Shown piece after piece: positions 10,224-22,695 of a DNA stretch of 64,000 nt (position 1 is its first letter; the number at the start of each line of letters is the position of its first letter). The position numbers and the translations under genes were made by a program. The notes below the pieces were generated by a model. That model had not been told where the DNA came from and made no database searches. It saw nothing but the letters and a program-made list of their open reading frames with translations. The DNA is from Rallus limicola (taxonomy: Eukaryota > Chordata > Aves > Gruiformes > Rallidae), in the NCBI GenBank assembly GCA_022605955.1, contig JAKCOZ010000099.1:806001-870000 (forward strand). The letters are read 5' to 3'.

Positions 10224-13200
10224 CTGCAGTCTGCTAGGGCCGAGAAAAGCACCGTAGGAGGTTCCAGGCATGTTCCCTCTTTCCAGGCAAAGGAAAAGGC
10301 TGAGAGCCAAAGTGACAGGGTCTGCTCGTGTGTCCTGTTAGGAGGTTTCAGACAAGCTATGCCTTTCAGGCCTAGCTTCTTTACTTTGGGAGTTATTGCT
10401 GGACGTTTAGCATGTTTTGAACTGCAGTCTGCTAGGGCCGAGAAAAGCACCGTAGGAGGTTCCAGGCATGTTCCCTCTTTCCAGGCAAAGGAAAAGGCTG
10501 AGAGCCAAAGTGACAGGGTCTGCTCGTGTGTCCTGTTAGGAGGTTTCAGACAAGCTATGCCTTTCAGGCCTAGCTTCTTTACTTTGGGAGTTATTGCTGG
10601 ACGTTTAGCATGTTTTGAACTGCAGTCTGCTAGGGCCGAGAAAAGCACAGTAGGAGGTTCCAGGCATGTTCCCTCTTTCCAGGCAAAGGAAAAGACTGAG
10701 AGCCAAAGTGACAGGGTCTGCTCGTGTGTCCTGTTAGGAGGTTTCAGACAAGCTATGCCTTTCAGGCCTAGCTTCTTTACTTTGGGAGTTATTGCTGGAC
10801 GTTTAGCATGTTTTGAACTGCAGTCTGCTAGGGCCGAGAAAAGCACCGTAGGAGGTTCCAGGCATGTTCCCTCTTTCCAGGCAAAGGAAAAGGCTGAGAG
10901 CCAAAGTGACAGGGTCTGCTCGTGTGTCCTGTTAGGAGGTTTCAGACAAGCTATGCCTTTCAGGCCTAGCTTCTTTACTTTGGGAGTTATTGCTGGACGT
11001 TTAGCATGTTTTGAACTGCAGTCTGCTAGGGCCGAGAAAAGCACCGTAGGAGGTTCCAGGCATGTTCCCTCTTTCCAGGCAAAGGAAAAGGCTGAGAGCC
11101 AAAGTGACAGGGTCTGCTCGTGTGTCCTGTTAGGAGGTTTCAGACGAGCTATGCCTTTCAGGCCTAGCTTCTTTACTTTGGGAGTTATTGCTGGACGTTT
11201 AGCATGTTTTGAACTGCAGTCTGCTAGGGCCGAGAAAAGCACCGTAGGAGGTTCCAGGCATGTTCCCTCTTTCCAGGCAAAGGAAAAGGCTGAGAGCCAA
11301 AGTGACAGGGTCTGCTTGTGTTTCCTGTTAGGAGGTTTCAGACGAGCTATGCCTTTCAGGCCTAGCTTCTTTACTTTGGGAGTTATTGCTGGACGTTTAG
11401 CATGTTTTGAACTGCAGTCTGCTAGGGCCGAGAAAAGCACCGTAGGAGGTTCCAGGCATGTTCCCTCTTTCCAGGCAAAGGAAAAGGCTGAGAGCCAAAG
11501 TGACAGGGTCTGCTTGTGTGTCCTGTTAGGAGGTTTCAGACAAGCTATGCCTTTCAGGCCTAGCTTCTTTACTTTGGGAGTTATTGCTGGACATTTAGCA
11601 TGTTTTGAACTGCAGTCTGCTAGGGCCGAGAAAAGCACCGTAGGAGGTTCCAGGCATGTTCCCTCTTTCCAGGCAAAGGAAAAGGCTGAGAGCCAAAGTG
11701 ACAGGGTTTGCTTGTGTGTCCTGTTAGGAGCTTTCAGACAAACTAAGCCTTTCAGGCCTAGTTTCTTTACTTTGGGAGTTATTGCTGGACGTTTAGCATG
11801 TTTTGAACTGCAGTCTGCTAGGGCCGAGAAAAGCACCGTAGGAGGTTCCAGGCATGTTCCCTCTTTCCAGGCAAAGGAAAAGGCTGAGAGCCAAAGTGAC
11901 AGGGTCTGCTTGTGTGTCCTGTTAGGAGGTTTCAGACAAGCTATGCCTTTCAGGCCTAGCTTCTTTACTTTGGGAGTTATTGCTGGACGTTTAGCATGTT
12001 TTGAACTGCAGTCTGCTAGGGCCGAGAAAAGCACCGTAGGAGGTTCCAGGCATGTTCCCTCTTTCCAGGCAAAGGAAAAGGCTGAGAGCCAAAGTGACAG
12101 GGTCTGCTTGTGTGTCCTGTTAGGAGGTTTCAGACAAGCTATGCCTTTCAGGCCTAGCTTCTTTACTTTGGGAGTTATTGCTGGACGTTTAGCATGTTTT
12201 GAACTGCAGTCTGCTAGGGCCGAGAAAAGCACCGTAGGAGGTTCCAGGCATGTTCCCTCTTTCCAGGCAAAGGAAAAGGCTGAGAGCCAAAGTGACAGGG
12301 TCTGCTTGTGTGTCCTGTTAGGAGGTTTCAGACAATCTATGCCTTTCAGGCCTAGCTTCTTTACTTTGGGAGTTATTGCTGGACGTTTAGCATGTTTTGA
12401 ACTGCAGTCTGCTAGGGCCGAGAAAAGCACCGTAGGAGGTTCCAGGCATGTTCCCTCTTTCCAGGCAAAGGAAAAGGCTGAGAGCCAAAGTGACAGGGTC
12501 TGCTTGTGTGTCCTGTTAGGAGGTTTCAGACAAGCTATGCCTTTCAGTCCTAGCTTCTTTACTTTGGGAGTTATTGCTGGACGTTTAGCATGTTTTGAAC
12601 TGCAGTCTGCTAGGGCTGAGAAAAGCACCGTAGGAGGTTCCAGGCATGTTCCCTCTTTCCAGGCAAAGGAAAAGGCTGAGAGCCAAAGTGACAGGGTCTG
12701 CTCGTGTGTCCTGTTAGGAGGTTTCAGACAAGCTATGCCTTTCAGGCCTAGCTTCTTTACTTTGGGAGTTATTGCTGGACGTTTAGCATGTTTTGAACTG
12801 CAGTCTGCTAGGGCCGAGAAAAGCACCGTAGGAGGTTCCAGGCATGTTCCCTCTTTCCAGGCAAAGGAAAAGGCTGAGAGCCAAAGTGACAGGGTCTGCT
12901 CGTGTGTCCTGTTAGGAGGTTTCAGACAAGCTATGCCTTTCAGGCCTAGCTTCTTTACTTTGGGAGTTATTGCTGGACGTTTAGCATGTTTTGAACTGCA
13001 GTCTGCTAGGGCCGAGAAAAGCACCGTAGGAGGTTCCAGGCATGTTCCCTCTTTCCAGGCAAAGGAAAAGGCTGAGAGCCAAAGTGACAGGGTCTGCTCG
13101 TGTGTCCTGTTAGGAGGTTTCAGACGAGCTATGCCTTTCAGGCCTAGCTTCTTTACTTTGGGAGTTATTGCTGGACGTTTAGCATGTTTTGAACTGCAGT

Positions 13201-16200
13201 CTGCTAGGGCCGAGAAAAGCACCGTAGGAGGTTCCAGGCATGTTCCCTCTTTCCAGGCAAAGGAAAAGGCTGAGAGCCAAAGTTACAGGGTCTGCTTGTG
13301 TGTCCTGTTAGGAGGTTTCAGACGAGCTATGCCTTTCAGGCCTAGCTTCTTTACTTTGGGAGTTATTGCTGGACGTTTAGCATGTTTTGAACTGCAGTCT
13401 GCTAGGGCCGAGAAAAGCACCGTAGGAGGTTCCAGGCATGTTCCCTCTTTCCAGGCAAAGGAAAAGGCTGAGAGCCAAAGTGACAGGGTCTGCTTGTGTG
13501 TCCTGTTAGGAGGTTTCAGACAAGCTATGCCTTTCAGGCCTAGCTTCTTTACTTTGGGAGTTATTGCTGGACATTTAGCATGTTTTGAACTGCAGTCTGC
13601 TAGGGCCGAGAAAAGCACCGTAGGAGGTTCCAGGCATGTTCCCTCTTTCCAGGCAAAGGAAAAGGCTGAGAGCCAAAGTGACAGGGTTTGCTTGTGTGTC
13701 CTGTTAGGAGCTTTCAGACAAACTAAGCCTTTCAGGCCTAGTTTCTTTACTTTGGGAGTTATTGCTGGACGTTTAGCATGTTTTGAACTGCAGTCTTCTA
13801 GGGCCGAGAAAAGCACCGTAGGAGGTTCCAGGCATGTTCCCTCTTTCCAGGCAAAGGAAAAGGCTGAGAGCCAAAGTGACAGGGTCTGCTTGTGTGTCCT
13901 GTTAGGAGGTTTCAGACAAGCTATGCCTTTCAGGCCTAGCTTCTTTACTTTGGGAGTTATTGCTGGACGTTTAGCATGTTTTGAACTGCAGTCTGCTAGG
14001 GCCGAGAAAAGCACCGTAGGAGGTTCCAGGCATGTTCCCTCTTTCCAGGCAAAGGAAAAGGCTGAGAGCCAAAGTGACAGGGTCTGCTTGTGTGTCCTGT
14101 TAGGAGGTTTCAGACAAGCTATGCCTTTCAGGCCTAGCTTCTTTACTTTGGGAGTTATTGCTGGACGTTTAGCATGTTTTGAACTGCAGTCTGCTAGGGC
14201 CGAGAAAAGCACCGTAGGAGGTTCCAGGCATGTTCCCTCTTTCCAGGCAAAGGAAAAGGCTGAGAGCCAAAGTGACAGGGTCTGCTTGTGTGTCCTGTTA
14301 GGAGGTTTCAGACAATCTATGCCTTTCAGGCCTAGCTTCTTTACTTTGGGAGTTATTGCTGGACGTTTAGCATGTTTTGAACTGCAGTCTGCTAGGGCCG
14401 AGAAAAGCACCGTAGGAGGTTCCAGGCATGTTCCCTCTTTCCAGGCAAAGGAAAAGGCTGAGAGCCAAAGTGACAGGGTCTGCTTGTGTGTCCTGTTAGG
14501 AGGTTTCAGACAAGCTATGCCTTTCAGTCCTAGCTTCTTTACTTTGGGAGTTATTGCTGGACGTTTAGCATGTTTTGAACTGCAGTCTGCTAGGGCTGAG
14601 AAAAGCACCGTAGGAGGTTCCAGGCATGTTCCCTCTTTCCAGGCAAAGGAAAAGGCTGAGAGCCAAAGTGACAGGGTCTGCTCGTGTGTCCTGTTAGGAG
14701 GTTTCAGACAAGCTATGCCTTTCATGCCTAGCTTCTTTACTTTGGGAGTTATTGCTGGACGTTTAGCATGTTTTGAACTGCAGTCTGCTAGGGCCGAGAA
14801 AAGCACCGTAGGAGGTTCCAGGCATGTTCCCTCTTTCCAGGCAAAGGAAAAGGCTGAGAGCCAAAGTGACAGGGTCTGCTCGTGTGTCCTGTTAGGGGTT
14901 TTCAGACAAGCTATGCCTTTCAGGCCTAGCTTCTTTACTTTGGGAGTTATTGCTGGACGTTTAGCATGTTTTGAACTGCAGTCTGCTAGGGCCGAGAAAA
15001 GCACCGTAGGAGGTTCCAGGCATGTTCCCTCTTTCCAGGCAAAGGAAAAGGCTGAGAGCCAAAGTGACAGGGTCTGCTCGTGTGTCCTGTTAGGAGGTTT
15101 CAGACAAGCTATGCCTTTCAGGCCTAGCTTCTTTACTTTGGGAGTTATTGCTGGACGTTTAGCATGTTTTGAACTGCAGTCTGCTAGGGCCGAGAAAAGC
15201 ACCGTAGGAGGTTCCAGGCATGTTCCCTCTTTCCAGGCAAAGGAAAAGGCTGAGAGTCAAAGTGACAGGGTCTGCTCGTGTGTCCTGTTAGGAGGTTTCA
15301 GACAAGCTATGCCTTTCAGGCCTCGCTTCTTTACTTTGGGAGTTATTGCTGGACATTTAGCATGTTTTGAACTGCAGTCTGCTAGGGCCGAGAAAAGCAC
15401 CGTAGGAGGTTCCAGGCATGTTCCCTCTTTCCAGGCAAAGGAAAAGGCTGAGAGCCAAAGTGACAGGGTCTGCTCGTGTGTCCTGTTAGGAGGTTTCAGA
15501 CAAGCTATGCCTTTCAGGCCTAGCTTCTTTACTTTGCGAGTTATTGCTGGACGTTTAGCATGTTTTGAACTGCAGTCTGCTAGGGCCGAGAAAAGCACCG
15601 TAGGAGGTTCCAGGCATGTTCCCTCTTTCCAGGCAAAGGAAAAGGCTGAGAGCCAAAGTGACAGGGTCTGCTCGTGTGTCCTGTTAGGAGGTTTCAGACA
15701 AGCTATGCCTTTCAGGCCTAGCTTCTTTACTTTGGGAGTTATTGCTGGACGTTTAGCATGTTTTGAACTGCAGTCTGCTAGGGCCGAGAAAAGCACCGTA
15801 GGAGGTTCCAGGCATGTTCCCTCTTTCCAGGCAAAGGAAAAGGCTGAGAGCCAAAGTGACAGGGTCTGCTCGTGTGTCCTGTTAGGGGGTTTCAGACAAG
15901 CTATGCCTTTCAGGCCTAGCTTCTTTACTTTGGGAGTTATTGCTGGACGTTTAGCATGTTTTGAACTGCAGTCTGCTAGGGCCGAGAAAAGCACCGTAGG
16001 AGGTTCCAGGCATGTTCCCTCTTTCCAGGCAAAGGAAAAGGCTGAGAGCCAAAGTGACAGGGTCTGCTCGTGTGTCCTGTTAGGAGGTTTCAGACAAGCT
16101 ATGCCTTTCAGTCCTAGCTTCTTTACTTTGGGAGTTATTGCTGGACATTTAGCATGTTGTGACCTGCAGTCTGCTAGGGCCGAGAAAAGCACCGTAGGAG

Positions 16201-18119
16201 GTTCCAGGCATGTTCCCTCTTTCCAGGCAAAGGAAAAGGCTGAGAGCCAAAGTGACAGGGTCTGCTCGTGTGTCCTGTTAGGAGGTTTCAGACAAGCTAT
16301 GCCTTTCAGGCCTAGCTTCTTTACTTTGGGAGTTATTGCTGGACGTTTAGCATGTTTTGAACTGCAGTCTGCTAGGGCCGAGAAAAGCACCGTAGGAGGT
16401 TCCAGGCATGTTCCCTCTTTCCAGGCAAAGGAAAAGGCTGAGAGCCAAAGTGACAGGGTCTGCTCGTGTGTCCTGTTAGGAGGTTTCAGACAAGCTATGC
16501 CTTTCAGGCCTAGCTTCTTTACTTTGGGAGTTATTGCTGGACGTTTAGCATGTTTTGAACTGCAGTCTGCTAGGGCCGAGAAAAGCACCGTAGGAGGTTC
16601 CAGGCATGTTCCCTCTTTCCAGGCAAAGGAAAAGGCTGAGAGCCAAAGTGACAGGGTCTGCTCGTGTGTCCTGTTAGGAGGTTTCAGACGAGCTATGCCT
16701 TTCAGGCCTAGCTTCTTTACTTTTGGAGTTATTGCTGGACGTTTAGCATGTTTTGAACTGCAGTCTGCTAGGGCCGAGAAAAGCACCGTAGGAGGTTCCA
16801 GGCATGTTCCCTCTTTCCAGGCAAAGGAAAAGGCTGAGAGCCAAAGTGACAGGGGCTGCTCGTGTGTCCTGTTAGGAGGTTTCAGACAAGCTATGCCTTT
16901 CAGGCCTAGCTTCTTTACTTTGGGAGTTATTGCTGGACGTTTAGCATGTTTTGAACTGCAGTCTGCTAGGGCCGAGAAAAGCACCGTAGGAGGTTCCAGG
17001 CATGTTCCCTCTTTCCAGGCAAAGGAAAAGGCTGAGAGCCAAAGTGACAGGGTCTGCTCGTGTGTCCTGTTAGGAGGTTTCAGACAAGCTATGCCTTTCA
17101 GGCCTAGCTTCTTTACTTTGGGAGTTATTGCTGGACGTTTAGCATGTTGTGACCTGCAGTCTGCTAGGGCCGAGAAAAGCACCGTAGGAGGTTCCAGGCA
17201 TGTTCCCTCTTTCCAGGCAAAGGAAAAGGCTGAGAGCCAAAGTGACAGGGTCTGCTCGTGTGTCCTGTTAGGGGGTTTCAGACAAGCTATGCCTTTCAGG
17301 CCTAGCTTCTTTACTTTGGGAGTTATTGCTGGACGTTTAGCATGTTTTGAACTGCAGTCTGCTAGGGCCGAGAAAAGCACCGTAGGAGGTTCCAGGCATG
17401 TTCCCTCTTTCCAGGCAAAGGAAAAGGCTGAGAGCCAAAGTGACAGGGTCTGCTCGTGTGTCCTGTTAGGAGGTTTCAGACAAGCTATGCCTTTAAGGCC
17501 TAGCTTCTTTACTTTGGGAGTTATTGCTGGACGTTTAGCATGTTTTGAACTGCAGTCTGCTAGGGCCGAGAAAAGCACCGTAGGAGGTTCCAGGCATGTT
17601 CCCTCTTTCCAGGCAAAGGAAAAGGCTGAGAGCCAAAGTGACAGGGTCTGCTCGTGTGTCCTGTTAGGAGGTTTCAGACAAGCTATGCCTTTCAGGCCTA
17701 GCTTCTTTACTTTGGGAGTTATTGCTGGACGTTTAGCATGTTTTGAACTGCAGTCTGCTAGGGCCGAGAAAAGCACCGTAGGAGGTTCCAGGCATGTTCC
17801 CTCTTTCCAGGCAAAGGAAAAGGCTGAGAGCCAAAGTGACAGGGTCTGCTCGTGTGTCCTGTTAGGAGGTTTCAGACAAGCTATGCCTTTCAGGCCTAGC
17901 TTCTTTACTTTGGGAGTTATTGCTGGACGTTTAGCATGTTTTGAACTGCAGTCTGCTAGGGCCGAGAAAAGCACCGTAGGAGGTTCCAGGCATGTTCCCC
18001 CTTTCCAGGCAAAGGAAAAGGCTGAGAGCCAAAGTGACAGGGTCTGCTCGTGTGTCCTGTTAGGAGGTTTCAGACGAGCTATGCCTTTCAGGCCTAGCTT
18101 CTTTACTTTGGGAGTTATT
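10201..18119. repeat. 40-monomer block between two identical deletion junctions
   Basis: This block runs from one ATTCTGG deletion junction (10200/10201) to the next (18119/18120), a distance of 7919 bp or forty periods minus one base. The monomer just before each junction carries CCCCC in place of CCCTC (10078 and 17997), so junction and flank were inherited together. The block contains the 10-mer tandem pair and, in its right half, a series of marker monomers: CCTCGC at 15323, TTTGCGAG at 15537, CAGTCC with GACATTTAGC and GTTGTGACC near 16110-16150, and TTTTGGAG at 16720. Confidence 0.75.
11151..15110. repeat. Tandem 10-mer higher-order repeat (1,980 bp x 2)
   Basis: Ten monomers at 11151-13130 are repeated at 13131-15110. 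Matching markers 1980 bp apart are GACATTTAGC (11592, 13572), GGAGCTTTCAGACAAACTAAG (from about 11728 and 13708), ACAATCTATGCC (about 12333, 14313), and CAGTCC followed by GGGCTGAG (about 12546 and 12616; 14526 and 14596). Most monomers in both copies carry the TG form at phase 33. Private changes include GTCTTCTAG near 13793, CATGCC near 14724 and GTTACAGG near 13283. The unit boundaries are arbitrary within one monomer. Confidence 0.85.
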
Positions 18120-18142
18120 CTGGACGTTTAGCATTTTTTGAA
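18113..18142. other. 1-base deletion with linked G to T change
   Basis: This is the third copy of the composite allele, with the deletion between 18119 and 18120. It is preceded by CCCCC at 17997-18001 as at 10.08 kb, so this copy and the 10.2 kb copy are the closest relatives. Confidence 0.9.
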
Positions 18143-21100
18143 CTGCAGTCTGCTAGGGCCGAGAAAAGCACCGTAGGAGGTTCCAGGCATGTTCCCTCTT
18201 TCCAGGCAAAGGAAAAGGCTGAGAGCCAAAGTGACAGGGTCTGCTCGTGTGTCCTGTTAGGAGGTTTCAGACGAGCTATGCCTTTCAGGCCTAGCTTCTT
18301 TACTTTGGGAGTTATTGCTGGACGTTTAGCATGTTTTGAACTGCAGTCTGCTAGGGCCGAGAAAAGCACCGTAGGAGGTTCCAGGCATGTTCCCTCTTTC
18401 CAGGCAAAGGAAAAGGCTGAGAGCCAAAGTGACAGGGTCTGCTCGTGTGTCCTGTTAGGAGGTTTCAGACAAGCTATGCCTTTCAGGCCTAGCTTCTTTA
18501 CTTTGGGAGTTATTGCTGGACGTTTAGCATGTTTTGAACTGCAGTCTGCTAGGGCCGAGAAAAGCACCGTAGGAGGTTCCAGGCATGTTCCCTCTTTCCA
18601 GGCAAAGGAAAAGGCTGAGAGCCAAAGTGACAGGGTCTGCTCGTGTGTCCTGTTAGGAGGTTTCAGACAAGCTATGCCTTTCAGGCCTAGTTTCTTTACT
18701 TTGGGAGTTATTGCTGGACGTTTAGCATGTTTTGAACTGCAGTCTGCTAGGGCCGAGAAAAGCACCGTAGGAGGTTCCAGGCATGTTCCCTCTTTCCAGG
18801 CAAAGGAAAAGGCTGAGAGCCAAAGTGACAGGGTCTGCTCGTGTGTCCTGTTAGGAGGTTTCAGACAAGCTATGCCTTTCAGGCCTAGCTTCTTTACTTT
18901 GGGAGTTATTGCTGGACGTTTAGCATGTTTTGAACTGCAGTCTGCTAGGGCCGAGAAAAGCACCGTAGGAGGTTCCAGGCATGTTCCCTCTTTCCAGGCA
19001 AAGGAAAAGGCTGAGAGCCAAAGTGACAGGGTCTGCTCGTGTGTCCTGTTAGGAGGTTTCAGAGGAGCTATGCCTTTCAGGCCTAGCTTCTTTACTTTGG
19101 GAGTTATTGCTGGACGTTTAGCATGTTTTGAACTGCAGTCTGCTAGGGCCGAGAAAAGCACCGTAGGAGGTTCCAGGCATGTTCCCTCTTTCCAGGCAAA
19201 GGAAAAGGCTGAGAGCCAAAGTGACAGGGTCTGCTTGTGTGTCCTGTTAGGAGGTTTCAGACGAGCTATGCCTTTCAGGCCTAGCTTCTTTACTTTGGGA
19301 GTTATTGCTGGACGTTTAGCATGTTTTGAACTGCAGTCTGCTAGGGCCGAGAAAAGCACCGTAGGAGGTTCCAGGCATGTTCCCTCTTTCCAGGCAAAGG
19401 AAAAGGCTGAGAGCCAAAGTGACAGGGTCTGCTTGTGTGTCCTGTTAGGAGGTTTCAGACGAGCTATGCCTTTCAGGCCTAGCTTCTTTACTTTGGGAGT
19501 TATTGCTGGACATTTAGCATGTTTTGAACTGCAGTCTGCTAGGGCCGAGAAAAGCACCGTAGGAGGTTCCAGGCATGTTCCCTCTTTCCAGGCAAAGGAA
19601 AAGGCTGAGAGCCAAAGTGACAGGGTTTGCTTGTGTGTCCTGTTAGGAGCTTTCAGACAAACTAAGCCTTTCAGGCCTAGTTTCTTTACTTTGGGAGTTA
19701 TTGCTGGACGTTTAGCATGTTTTGAACTGCAGTCTGCTAGGGCCGAGAAAAGCACCGTAGGAGGTTCCAGGCATGTTCCCTCTTTCCAGGCAAAGGAAAA
19801 GGCTGAGAGCCAAAGTGACAGGGTCTGCTTGTGTGTCCTGTTAGGAGGTTTCAGACAAGCTATGCCTTTCAGTCCTAGCTTCTTTACTTTGGGAGTTATT
19901 GCTGGACGTTTAGCATGTTTTGAACTGCAGTCTGCTAGGGCCGAGAAAAGCACCGTAGGAGGTTCCAGGCATGTTCCCTCTTTCCAGGCAAAGGAAAAGG
20001 CTGAGAGCCAAAGTGACAGGGTCTGCTTGTGTGTCCTGTTAGGAGGTTTCAGACAATCTATGCCTTTCAGGCCTAGCTTCTTTACTTTGGGAGTTATTGC
20101 TGGACGTTTAGCATGTTTTGAACTGCAGTCTGCTAGGGCCGAGAAAAGCACCGTAGGAGGTTCCAGGCATGTTCCCTCTTTCCAGGCAAAGGAAAAGGCT
20201 GAGAGCCAAAGTGACAGGGTCTGCTCGTGTGTCCTGTTAGGAGGTTTCAGACAAGCTATGCCTTTCAGGCCTAGCTTCTTTACTTTGGGAGTTATTGCTG
20301 GACGTTTAGCATGTTTTGAACTGCAGTCTGCTAGGGCCGAGAAAAGCACCGTAGGAGGTTCCAGGCATGTTCCCTCTTTCCAGGCAAAGGAAAAGGCTGA
20401 GAGTCAAAGTGACAGGGTCTGCTCGTGTGTCCTGTTAGGAGGTTTCAGACAAGCTATGCCTTTCAGGCCTCGCTTCTTTACTTTGGGAGTTATTGCTGGA
20501 CGTTTAGCATGTTTTGAACTGCAGTCTGCTAGGGCCGAGAAAAGCACCGTAGGAGGTTCCAGGCATGTTCCCTCTTTCCAGGCAAAGGAAAAGGCTGAGA
20601 GCCAAAGTGACAGGGTCTGCTCGTGTGTCCTGTTAGGAGGTTTCAGACAAGCTATGCCTTTCAGGCCTAGCTTCTTTACTTTGCGAGTTATTGCTGGACG
20701 TTTAGCATGTTTTGAACTGCAGTCTGCTAGGGCCGAGAAAAGCACCGTAGGAGGTTCCAGGCATGTTCCCTCTTTCCAGGCAAAGGAAAAGGCTGAGAGC
20801 CAAAGTGACAGGGTCTGCTCGTGTGTCCTGTTAGGAGGTTTCAGACAAGCTATGCCTTTCAGGCCTAGCTTCTTTACTTTGGGAGTTATTGCTGGACGTT
20901 TAGCATGTTTTGAACTACAGTCTGCTAGGGCCGAGAAAAGCACCGTAGGAGGTTCCAGGCATGTTCCCTCTTTCCAGGCAAAGGAAAAGGCTGAGAGCCA
21001 AAGTGACAGGGTCTGCTCGTGTGTCCTGTTAGGGGGTTTCAGACAAGCTATGCCTTTCAGGCCTAGCTTCTTTACTTTGGGAGTTATTGCTGGACGTTTA

Positions 21101-22672
21101 GCATGTTTTGAACTGCAGTCTGCTAGGGCCGAGAAAAGCACCGTAGGAGGTTCCAGGCATGTTCCCTCTTTCCAGGCAAAGGAAAAGGCTGAGAGCCAAA
21201 GTGACAGGGTCTGCTCCTGTGTCCTGTTAGGAGGTTTCAGACAAGCTATGCCTTTCAGTCCTAGCTTCTTTACTTTGGGAGTTATTGCTGGACATTTAGC
21301 ATGTTGTGACCTGCAGTCTGCTAGGGCCGAGAAAAGCACCGTAGGAGGTTCCAGGCATGTTCCCTCTTTCCAGGCAAAGGAAAAGGCTGAGAGCCAAAGT
21401 GACAGGGTCTGCTCGTGTGTCCTGTTAGGAGGTTTCAGACAAGCTATGCCTTTCAGGCCTAGCTTCTTTACTTTGGGAGTTATTGCTGGACGTTTAGCAT
21501 GTTTTGAACTGCAGTCTGCTAGGGCCGAGAAAAGCACCGTAGGAGGTTCCAGGCATGTTCCCTCTTTCCAGGCAAAGGAAAAGGCTGAGAGCCAAAGTGA
21601 CAGGGTCTGCTCGTGTGTCCTGGTAGGAGGTTTCAGACAAGCTATGCCTTTCAGGCCTAGCTTCTTTACTTTGGGAGTTATTGCTGGACGGTTAGCATGT
21701 TTTGAACTGCAGTCTGCTAGGGCCGAGAAAAGCACCGTAGGAGGTTCCAGGCATGTTCCCTCTTTCCAGGCAAAGGAAAAGGCTGAGAGCCAAAGTGACA
21801 GGGTCTGCTCGTGTGTCCTGTTAGGAGGTTTCAGACGAGCTATGCCTTTCAGGCCTAGCTTCTTTACTTTTGGAGTTATTGCTGGACGTTTAGCATGTTT
21901 TGAACTGCAGTCTGCTAGGGCCGAGAAAAGCACCGTAGGAGGTTCCAGGCATGTTCCCTCTTTCCAGGCAAAGGAAAAGGCTGAGAGCCAAAGTGACAGG
22001 GTCTGCTCGTGTGTCCTGTTAGGAGGTTTCAGACAAGCTATGCCTTTCAGGCCTAGCTTCTTTACTTTGGGAGTTATTGCTGGACGTTTAGCATGTTTTG
22101 AACTGCAGTCTGCTAGGGCCGAGAAAAGCACCGTAGGAGGTTCCAGGCATGTTCCCTCTTTCCAGGCAAAGGAAAAGGCTGAGAGCCAAAGTGACAGGGT
22201 CTGCTCGTGTGTCCTGTTAGGAGGTTTCAGACAAGCTATGCCTTTCAGGCCTAGCTTCTTTACTTTGGGAGTTATTGCTGGACGTTTTGCATGTTTTGAA
22301 CTGCAGTCTGCTAGAGCCGAGAAAAGCACCGTAGGAGGTTCCAGGCATGTTCCCTCTTTCCAGGCAAAGGAAAAGGCTGAGAGCCAAAGTGACAGGGTCT
22401 GCTCGTGTGTCCTGTTAGGAGGTTTCAGACGAGCTATGCCTTTCAGGCCTAGCTTCTTTACTTTGGGAGTTATTGCTGGACGTTTAGCATGTTTTGAACT
22501 GCAGTCTGCTAGGGCCGAGAAAAGCACCGTAGGCGGTTCCAGGCATGTTCCCTCTTTCCAGGCAAAGGAAAAGGCTGAGAGCCAAAGTGACAGGGTCTGC
22601 TCGTGTGTCCTGTTAGGAGGTTTCAGACAAGCTATGCCTTTCAGGCCTAGCTTCTTTACTTTGGGAGTTATT
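18120..22672. repeat. 23-monomer shortened relative of the 10.2-18.1 kb block
   Basis: This block starts with the same deletion junction and repeats the marker order of the preceding block with internal losses. The AACTAAGCC monomer lies 5939 bp after its counterpart (13721 to 19660). The CCTCGC, TTTGCGAG, CAGTCC plus GACATTTAGC plus GTTGTGACC, and TTTTGGAG markers lie 5147 bp after theirs. The drop from 5939 to 5147 is 792 bp, so four monomers were lost between those markers. It ends at another ATTCTGG deletion (22672/22673), but that one lacks the GCATTTTTTG change, so it may be an independent event or a converted copy. Confidence 0.7.
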
Positions 22673-22695
22673 CTGGACGTTTAGCATGTTTTGAA
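22666..22695. other. 1-base deletion without the linked change
   Basis: ATTGCTGG is reduced to ATTCTGG between 22672 and 22673, but GCATGTTTTG is retained here. This is either a recurrent deletion at the same spot or an old allele repaired by gene conversion over the neighbouring base. Confidence 0.9.

Larger units (their letters stand above)
7600..11290. repeat. 13-monomer-offset duplication marked by a shared deletion
   Basis: Two blocks, about 7.60-8.72 kb and 10.17-11.29 kb, start with the same 1-base deletion plus a G to T change in GCATTTTTTG. Both contain the rare AAGACTGAGAG variant (about 8120 and 10693), followed by the GACGAG variant. The offset is 2573 bp, thirteen periods minus the one deleted base. 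After about 11.29 kb the second block instead follows the monomer order seen at 6.96-7.4 kb: the rare TTGTGTTTCC variant at 6962 and 11316, then the AACTAAGCC monomer. This marks a recombination junction. Confidence 0.75.
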
